DNA of 64,000 nucleotides from Podospora pseudocomata (lineage: Eukaryota > Ascomycota > Sordariomycetes > Sordariales > Podosporaceae): positions 3,100,001 to 3,164,000 of the forward strand of contig NC_085891.1 of assembly GCF_035222375.1 (NCBI RefSeq), given 5' to 3'. Every line of letters begins with the position of its first letter. Position 1 is the stretch's first letter. Made by a program: the position numbers and the translations under genes. This document shows, piece by piece, positions 56,577-64,000 of the stretch. Under the pieces are notes generated by a model. That model was given only the letters and a program-made list of their open reading frames with translations, ran no database searches and had not been told where the DNA came from.

Positions 56577-59505
56577 TCACGCCTTCTCCCTCCCACTCCC
56601 CTCCCTGACCCCAAGCCAATACAACAAACCCCCCATCCCGACATTCACCCCCAAATGCACCCCCCCAGCCCAGGCAACAACATAAAGATACTTTGGGCTG
56701 AAAACCGTCCAAATAAACAAATGATCCCTCAACACCCCACAAGCCCCCATGACCGCAGCCGTCGCCGCGGTGATAAACACCGTCATGAGGGAGACGTGCA
56801 ACTTGTACACATTTCCCTCTTCCCCTCCCCGGCGGCGGCTCAGCAGATGTTGTCGTTTGCTCAGCAGCAAAATCACCGTCGCTACCGCCCAATACACCGG
56901 CCCAGCCCAGTTCGACAAGAACGTCAATATCCCCACGAACGTCGCGTTGTACGTTGCGATCCCATTATACGCCGACGATAAATCGATCGAGCTGATGGCG
57001 TTGGAGCCGCCTTGTGCGAAGAACGAGGCGTACTGCAGCAGTAGACTCGACAGCGTAATCTCCCCCAGCTCCAACTCCGGTACATACGAGAGTAGTAGCC
57101 TGAACTGAAGATTATAAAGCAAAAAAAGCGGGATATCAGTAACCCTGCTCTGCGTCACCAAAAAAAGCGTCAGCTCCGTCAAAGCAGTGAAAACCCCCGG
57201 CTGCCCCTGGCTAATCTGCTTCTTCGCCCCCATGAATCCCAGACTAGCAGCCATCAGGATCCCCAACCCGATAAACACCGCCCGCGCTCTCTCCACCAGC
57301 TCCCTCCCCCCACCACTGAAATTAATCTCCAGCATTTTCTTCACAAACTCTGTCAACAATTCCGGCGCATCCTCCACCACAAAGGCAACCTTGAAGGTGA
57401 ATGCCGCGAGCACAAGTCCAATCGACGTCGCAAAAGAAAGCCAGATTGGCAGGCTGGAGAGACCAAAGGTGAGATGTTGCTGGATCCAAAAGTATGTTGC
57501 CCCGACTAGACACCATAACAGGACTGGGGACGTCTGGAGGTAGAGCGTGACAATGTCAGGCTCTCCAGCGAATTTCTGACCGGTTTGGTTCCAGGATCTG
57601 ATGATGCGAGCTGCAAGGAGGATCACACCAAAGGAGACAGCATGGGCGATTGGGTGGGCTGCCTTGCGGTTGAGGCCCCGGACGAGGAGGTAGCCGAACC
57701 AGGCGGTTGTGCCCCAGTACCAGAAGTGCTGCTCCTCTTCGACGTAGCTGCTGGCGAACATCATTGCGCCGTAGGCGAGAGTGACGAGGGAGAAGGGGAT
57801 GGATGGGAGGGTGGGGGAGGAGATGAGAGCGAGGACGAGGGCCGAAAGGGCGATTCCAAAACCGAGGAGCATTTGTGGAGTGTCATAGTTGCTCGCCATG
57901 CCGGAGAGGAAGGATTGGGCTTCGTGGAGCCACTGCTTTTGTTAGTCAAGGTGGTTGCGGGAAGAGACGGGGGGAACTTACGTTTCCTGCTTTGGGGATC
58001 ATTTCCTGGTAAAGGTCAGGACTGGCTCCTCGGTAGACTTGTTGATACAACTGCTCAAATTCCATGTAACCGGCAGCTAGCTTCTCATCGTCTGTCTCGG
58101 GCTTGCCGTCTTCCTTAAAGGACCACTCATACATCTTTTGGCCAAAAGCCGCGTGGGCCACCTGCATGATTTGATCCGCGTTGCGCATGAGAATCTCGGC
58201 CTTGACTTCACTGCTAGACCAAAACGGCAAAAAGTCAGGGATGGTCGCGCCGAGGTTGTTCTTGGAGATTGGAACGCCCATCAAGGCGGCAAGAGTGGGC
58301 GCCAGATCGGACTGCTCGACGGTGTCGTAGTACTGGAAGTCGGGGTTCTCTGGCAGCGGTGCTCGAAGTCTCTTGTTGAGCTTCTTGAGCTTGGGGGAGA
58401 GGAACAACAAGGCTGGGGATGTCTCTCCAGCGGAGGAGGCGCCGTGGTTGCCGGCGTCGTTCATGCCGTGGTCTCCGCAGACGACAAAGAGGGTTGACTT
58501 GAGGTGGTCTTTGGACTCGATGGCCTGGTAGATTTGCTTGACGATGCCGTCCATCTCGTGCTGCTTGTTGAGCATATGGGGGCTGTAACCGTCAGTACCA
58601 CCAGCACATGTCCGTTTACCAGCAGTGGCTTACCTCCTCGGCCCGCCCTTGTGCCCAATATGATCCAACCCAAGATAATGCAAAACCAGAGTATTCCAAT
58701 CCTTCCTCTCCAGTTCCTCTGGAACATGCCTCGTGACGTTACTGTCGACCTCGGTAAAGTCCTACACAACCCCTCAGTCAGCCCCCTAAACCATCTCTCA
58801 CAGAGCCATCCCACCTACCGAAACAAAAAAGCTAGTCGTCCCCTCAAAGCGGTCAAACATGCCCGGAAACAGCTTCAACCATGTATCATCTCCGTACATG
58901 ACCAGCTTCCCCTTCTTCTTCCTCTTCATCTGCGCCAACCACGTATCCTGCGACGCCAAGCTTGAGCTTTCATCCCCCTCATCCAGATTAAGCACCACAT
59001 CCAGGAACGAAGGAATAGACCCCGTGGTTATCGCCTTGAGCCGTGGCATCGTAACAGTCGGCGAAGTGGCATGTGCCGTGAACGGTAGAGCACCCCCATC
59101 GCGAATCAGTCTATTCCCTTCTCGGTCAGCCTTCCCCCCCCCCAATATGCGCCGGACAGTATTCAGAGACGTACGATTGGGTAAATTTGAAGCCGCTGTT
59201 TGCTGTGTAGACAAAATCACTGTCGCAAAAGGGTCAGCATAAAGCGCACACTGTATGAAGAAGGGCTAAGGGGGGAAATACCTCCGCAACGCATCAACAA
59301 CCATAAACACCAGCTTGTCAAACTGCGCCTTTGGTGGCTCGCCATAAACGGAGCTCTCGCCATACGTCGCAAGACCAGGGAGAAGTGGCTTGTAGGGAAA
59401 AAACCCCTTGCCAAAGACGAATATGGCGATTGGAACCAGAAGATTTGCTGCCACCAGCAGCAGAGTGCTCAAGATGCCGCCATCGCGACTGCGACGCGGC
59501 GACAT
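56577..59505 (-). CDS. las21: GPI ethanolamine phosphate transferase 2 (Gpi7/Las21, PIG-G)
   Basis: Six exons: 59282..59505, 59175..59219, 58819..59110, 58634..58761, 57982..58582 and 56577..57932, giving about 881 residues. Introns of 49-62 bp were placed by frame and splice signals; exon 2 is only 45 nt. A signal-anchor helix (ILSTLLLVAANLLVPIAIFV) precedes the lumenal alkaline-phosphatase-like domain, with metal/catalytic motifs VVDALRSDFVYT, HYLGLDHIGHKGGP and VVCGDHGMNDAGNHG, plus MPRLKAITTGSIPSFLDV. About ten TM helices form the C-terminal half (MLLGFGIALSALVLALISSP; LTLFLVTQSRVTDIPLFLLY; LLLQYASFFAQGGSNAISSI). The ER enzyme adds ethanolamine phosphate to the second mannose of the GPI anchor. 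All catalytic motifs seen are intact. Confidence 0.95.
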
Positions 59506-60307
59506 GTCCAACTTTCTAACGCCGGTATCTGAGGCGCGCGTGAGCAGGAATTGAAGCTTGGTGGGGTGTGGTAAGAGATGTCTCTTTTTCTTTTTCGAAG
59601 GAAATTCCAGTCTATTGCGTACAACAGGCCATCCCCAAAAACTCCAAGAAGAAGAAGAAAAAGAGACAACTGTCAACTCAGTTTTCAGAGATAAGGTTGA
59701 ACATATCCATCTTGGTGCAGTTTGACCCCATGTCTTGGGATTTGGACCTTCTGGAATGTCTGAAGCAGCAGGCGGGGTTCGTGATTGGACGGACCCCTAG
59801 TCCAAGATTGGCCCCAGACGTCGAGGCCCCACACTTTGCCGCAAGCCGTTGCACCAAAACGGCAGGTCTGAACACCATGAGGAAGGTCTTTGATCAATCT
59901 TCGCAAGCTAGCAAATGGGGGAAAACTGTGGCATGACACAAATGTATTTCTCACGAGATGGTGCCCTCCTCTTCCGGGTCATTGCCACCGAGTGATTGTT
60001 GCTTTCCACCGAGGGTATCAGAACTCGCCTTGAATCAGACGAGCATCGACTCCAACAATTTTCCACGACCCATTATTAACGCCAGAAAAATGACCAAACG
60101 CCTGAACCAGTCCAATGTTGCGCTGTCTCCATGCTGCGTGTGCCTCCGCTCCGTCAAGGCAATGATCCTTGGCCCCTTGTCTCTCCTCGCCCATTATAGG
60201 CTCAGAACTGAGTGGCCAACTCCAAGTCTGAAGCTGGCCATGGCCCCGATGTGAATATTGACCTGTTGGGTATCAAAAAAAGTAAAGCCTCTGAAAGACC
60301 ACAAAAC
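59506..60307. other. gpi7 promoter and 3' flank of the DUF2423 gene
   Basis: No gene is supported here. The short open frames on both strands have no domains. Confidence 0.5.
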
Positions 60308-60753
60308 TCATTTCTTCTTGCTGTTGGTCTTGGGGCCCTTCTTGCGGAAGACAATGTTGGACTTTTTGCCTCTCCGCTTGCGCTCCTTCTCCTTGTATGG
60401 CGCCGCTGGCTTCTCATCAACCTCCATGGCAGCTGAATTATGTCAGTTTGAAATTCACTTGACTTCACTCCGAGAGTCAAACTCACCCTCCTCCTTCTCA
60501 GCCTCAACCTCCTTGGCCTCCTCATCCACGGGCTCTGCAGACAGTGTTAGCACATATTTACTCAGTTGTGTTAAATATTTCCAGACATACCGTCGTTCAT
60601 CTCGACCTCCTTCACAGGCTTGGGCTGCGCAATGAGCTCTGCCAACTTGGCATGTAGACGCTCAGCACGAGCCGCCTCGACGGGCCCGAAGACATTGGCC
60701 TTGAGTTTCCGGTTGTTTTGTTTGATAGTGCTGGCTCTCGAACTCTTGCCCAT
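60308..60753 (-). CDS. Small basic nuclear/nucleolar-type protein, DUF2423 family
   Basis: Exons are 60591..60753, 60487..60534 and 60308..60432, giving 111 residues; the 48-nt middle exon is flanked by introns of 56 and 54 bp. The N-terminus MGKSSRASTIKQNNRKLKAN, then VFGPVEAARAERLHAKLAEL, is the DUF2423 signature (yeast YBL028C). A short acidic segment (EPVDEEAKEVEAEKEE) precedes a very basic C-terminus (KERKRRGKKSNIVFRKKGPK...KKK). Small size and charge pattern suggest a nucleolar, pre-ribosome-associated protein, but the biochemical role is not established. The gene is divergent from the SIZ gene. Splice sites were set by frame and GTATGT/GTGAGT donors. Confidence 0.9.
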
Positions 60754-61544
60754 TTTTGCGGTTTGTGTGTGTAACGTGAAATTGCTGGCGAAACGGAACT
60801 ATCAAAACTTCTTGGTGGTGGTGGACAACTGGTGAATGGGAGCAACTTGGTGAGTGAAGATGGGGCCAAAAAGTCAAGGCACGGATAAGAGCATGGGATC
60901 AAAGTTGATTTTTTTTCTCGACGCCTCGATAACCAAAACCCTGGTCCAAGCTCCAAACTTAGGATAAGTACTGGTACTTTTTGGTGGATACCAAATTCCC
61001 CTGCCGAACTCTATTTTAGCACAACTTCAGGCAGCCAAGACCTCCAGACCCAATCAACTATTTGTACCCGAGACTTCCTCCGCACTCGGTCGAGGATCCG
61101 ACGGCGACAGTGGCGGTACCCTTGCCAAAGGGCAACAGTGGACGATCGCTGGTCGTGGGCTTTTCTGCCGCCTAACTCCGCCTTTTTGTATCGACGACCA
61201 CCCTAGAGTTTCGCGACAGCGCAGAGCTGCCGGTGACGAGGGCGTCAAAGTCTAGCAGGTTACACGCGTCTCCGATACTTCATCAGGCATCACAGCATCC
61301 AGGATATCGAGTTTGAACAAGAATCGCTTCAGGGCATCATCAACAGGCTGCGCGCACCCGCTTCTTACCGTAAGCAAACGGGACCTAGAGACCCCGGAGA
61401 CCGGGAGAGAGGTGCGGTGCATCACTCCTTCCTTCCCTCTTTCCCGCGCCCTCGCCCCGAGAACCCTGGGGTGGCTGCCCTGTTTAAATATTGGAGGTCG
61501 GCGGCCTGAATTTGCCGCGCCCTCGCTCTCAAGGACATCGGGCC
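60754..61544. promoter_or_regulatory. Divergent promoter region, DUF2423 and SIZ genes
   Basis: A 0.8-kb gap between outward-facing starts. Open frames here show no domain. Nothing else recognised. Confidence 0.45.
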
Positions 61545-63410
61545 ATGGCCGACAAGACAGCCGAACTGCAGAACCTGACCCGCACCGTCCAGAATCCTGC
61601 TCTGCAAAAGACGGTGCTCCAACAGATATGTCAGGTCAATGGCCTCGCTAAGACGGGCAACAAAGTCGATCTACAAAGGCGGATCACCCAACGTGAGTCC
61701 CTTCCAGTTCTTTTCCGGTTTACTTGCTATTTATTTACAACCCTACCTATGTTGCGTTTCATCCCACGCTTCAATCGCGCAGAGTGACTAACTGCCTACC
61801 TCCAGAATTATCAAACGTGTCTGAAAAGCAAGATTGGCAGCAGTTCGAGGAACTCCGCAAGAACATTTTGGCGCGTGCCACTCCTCCAGCATCTCGTCCT
61901 ATAGCCACCCCGACAGCCAGCCCTGCGGTAGTTGTTCCGCAAGCTGCCCTTCCAGCTGTATTGTACAACAGTCAGTCGCAATACCAACCACCACGACCGG
62001 CGACCCCGCCCCAATATGCTACCATGGCGTCCTCTTATGGCTCTTCGGGTTATCGGGCGGCATATGGCGGCTACAACTCGCACTCGGCCGGGATGCCCAT
62101 CCAGAAACCACCACCTGCTCGACTAATCGAGCATTTTGCCTTTAAGTCGAGCCCTTTCTACGAGCTGAGGCACCAGCTGGGCAAACCCCGAGAGTTGGAG
62201 GGTATGTTGAATTATATATAGAGTTACTGCATCTGCTGACAACGCAATAGTAATGACGAGTCATAGGAACACGGAAAAGATCGAGTTGAGAGGGTCGGAG
62301 ATGTCTGTGTGCGATGAAAACCCATCCATGAGGGTTCTGGTGTTTTGTGCCAACGGGACAACGCCAATTCAGGACATTGCCTTTCCTTATCAATGCGAAC
62401 TACGAGTAAATGGCGAGGAGGTCAAGGCCAACTTGAGAGGGTTGAAAAACAAGCCCGGCTCGACGAAGCCTGTCGATGTGACGCACCTGTTGCGCTTTCG
62501 ACCTCCGAGCTATACCAACCGCATCGAGGTGACATATGCCTTGACTCAAAAGGTGCCCACGGTGCGGCAATCCCTGCGTGGTTACCTTTGGAAACGCTAA
62601 CATTTTTGCTGCAGAAGTTTTATCTGTCCGTGGTCCTCTGCAAAACGACCACGGTGGATGCTCTGGTGCCGCAGATCAGGCAGAAGATCCGGAAGGAGCA
62701 CGTTATTGATGAAAGTAGGCACACGATTATTGTTTGTATTTGTGGATCATTGCTGATATTTGTTCGCACAGTTACCAAGGCGGCCAGTGATCCAGATGTG
62801 GTTGCGACATCGCAGAACCTGAGCCTCAAATGCCCCATCACATACATGCGTCTGACAAATCCATGCCGCGGCGTCAAGTGCAACCACATTCAGTGTTTCG
62901 ATGCATCTTCCTATCTCCAGATGCAAGAGCAAAGCCCATTGTGGGTGTGTCCCATTTGCAACAAGGTCACCCCGTTTGAGCAGCTGGCGATTGATGAGTA
63001 GGTATCCCTGCGGTGGTGGTTCTGCATGTGGTTCGCTGACATGTTCCAGGTACGCGCGTGACATCTTGGCTCGCACATCGGAATCTACGGAGCAGGTCAC
63101 CATTGAGCCAAATGGAGAATGGGCTCTTCCTGGTGCCAAAAAGGACACAGGAGTTTCGAAGAGTCAGGAGGCTAGCTATATTGACGACGATGATCTCGTG
63201 GTTTATGAGAACCCCAGAAAGCCAAGTTACAGCTCTGCACAGCATCCGTCGAGTGCTGCTTATCTGGGGACGCCACAGAGTGGTGCTTCCAGAGACACCT
63301 CTGCTGCACCCCGGTCCTCTAGCAAGCGATCCGCTCCCGAGGTCATTGACCTGATTTCCTCTGACGATGAAGATGATGCCCAGCCCGCAAAGCGCCCGAG
63401 GTACTACTAG
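61545..63410 (+). CDS. SUMO E3 ligase of the SIZ/PIAS family
   Basis: Six exons: 61545..61692, 61806..62201, 62251..62552, 62615..62714, 62772..62997 and 63050..63410, giving 510 residues. Order: an N-terminal SAP-like helix-turn-helix (LQQICQVNGLAKTGNKVDLQ), a Pro/Ser/Tyr-rich linker, the PINIT domain (about 145-310: ARLIEHFAFKSSPFYELRHQ; VLVFCANGTTPIQDIAFPYQ; TKPVDVTHLLRFRPPSYTNR; FYLSVVLCKTTTVDALV), then the SP-RING (about 330-385: SLKCPITYMRLTNPCRGVKC, NHIQCFDASSYLQMQ, WVCPICNK), with the zinc-binding Cys/His intact. The tail contains a SUMO-interacting motif (EVIDLISSDDEDD) and ends KRPRYY. It directs SUMO from Ubc9 to nuclear substrates. Fungi usually have one or two such genes. Confidence 0.95.
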
Positions 63411-64000
63411 AGGCAGGATATTGATGAAGTGGGAGCACTTGGCGCAACAGTGTTGAGACGAAAACTCTTCCCCCAGAGCCGGTCGAGAGGACGTTACCGG
63501 GACTGATTTGCACCGTAAAGAGGAGCATAGCAGGTAAACCCGGCGGTGCACAGATACACAAATCGGGCTTGGTTATGCGGTGTGAATCTGGTGAGTTGGG
63601 GACAGGTATGCTGGTGTGATGTTTTTGATGTGTATAATTACAAAACCCCGGGATTTTTTTTTTGCATTTCCCGATTGTGGCTGGGCATGGCATTGGCGTT
63701 TTGAGCGGGAGCAATTTTCATTTTGGGCGTCATCACAAACGGGCAGCCGGGACGGAGCGGGAGTTGACTAGGCTGCGGGCTAGGGAATCTTGTGCAGCAG
63801 GTATTCTTTTCTGCTAGGGAATGAGGGTTGATATACCCATGGTTTGTGGGTTGTTTTTAAGCCATTGGTTGCTTTGCGACCAGAAATTTGGTAAATGATT
63901 TATAAAAGGTGGTGTGATTTTGGTGATGTGGTTGTGAGAGTGGACTGAAATTGGGTGAAGCCAATGTGATTTTGTTGAAATGTAACAGATGGCTTTGGGA
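63411..64000. other. 3' flank of the SIZ gene, no further gene seen
   Basis: G/T-rich sequence with no supported coding region, RNA gene or repeat up to the window edge. Confidence 0.5.

Noticed and set aside
1-64000. Secondary-metabolite or other functional gene cluster
   Set aside because: The AMP ligase, GH1 enzyme and GFA protein are near each other but lack core synthase, transporter or regulator partners; the neighbours are housekeeping genes.
1-64000. Dispersed 5S rRNA genes, as seen in Neurospora-type genomes
   Set aside because: No segment resembling the conserved 5S sequence was noticed on reading, although no covariance search could be run.

Overview
The window is nuclear DNA from a filamentous ascomycete, most likely a sordariomycete (Sordariales-like). 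This rests on short introns of about 48-130 bp with GTAAGT/GTATGT-type donors and CTAAC-type branch points, C/G-ending codon choice, intron-containing tRNAs, and the identity of the proteins. It is gene-rich on both strands with no operons. Intergenic stretches are AT-richer and hold microsatellites, gene relics and a degenerate roughly 22-bp minisatellite family. I saw no complete transposon, LTR element, provirus or CRISPR array.

Layout. 1-2.5 kb (-): 5' part of an NRDE2-family gene running off the left edge, with two apparent frame changes at homopolymers. 3.7-6.7 kb (+): CLC chloride channel. 9.2-12.4 kb (-): exportin-T (Los1). 13.1-14.9 kb (-): FACT subunit Pob3. 15.8-16.5 kb (+): decayed coiled-coil gene. 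17.2-19.0 kb (-): AMP-dependent acyl-CoA ligase. 20.2-21.7 kb (-): GH1 beta-glucosidase. 23.5-24.3 kb (-): GFA-domain protein. 25.2 kb (-): initiator tRNA-Met. 26.3-28 kb (-): Erf4-type palmitoyltransferase subunit. 29.6-31.2 kb (+): membrane protein of unknown function. 34.4-38.2 kb (+): TMEM198/DUF4203 protein with a very long tail. 39.3-40.9 kb (-): interrupted gene relic. 41.7-43.8 kb (-): NIPA magnesium transporter. 44.4-45.5 kb (+): unknown gene split over two frames. 46.1 kb (-): tRNA-Gln(CTG). 46.6-49.0 kb (-): Ade5,7. 49.5 kb (-): tRNA-Leu(AAG). 49.9-53.2 kb (-): condensin subunit Cnd3/Ycg1. 53.9-56.2 kb (+): Nop4/RBM28-like. 56.6-59.5 kb (-): Gpi7/Las21. 60.3-60.8 kb (-): small DUF2423 protein. 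61.5-63.4 kb (+): SIZ/PIAS SUMO ligase.

The genes are mostly conserved housekeeping functions (chromatin, condensin, tRNA export, ribosome biogenesis, purine and GPI-anchor synthesis, SUMOylation, ion transport) and do not form one pathway. Divergent pairs share 5' regions: NRDE2/CLC, condensin/Nop4, DUF2423/SIZ and NIPA/unknown gene.

I found no convincing new multi-gene system. The most notable unexplained signal is the dispersed, strongly diverged minisatellite (consensus near ACTATCTTTGAAGGCCTA, period about 19-22 bp) at four or five intergenic sites. Next are the two gene relics and the homopolymer-associated frame changes. Splice coordinates were derived by hand from frame continuity and splice signals, and no database search was run.
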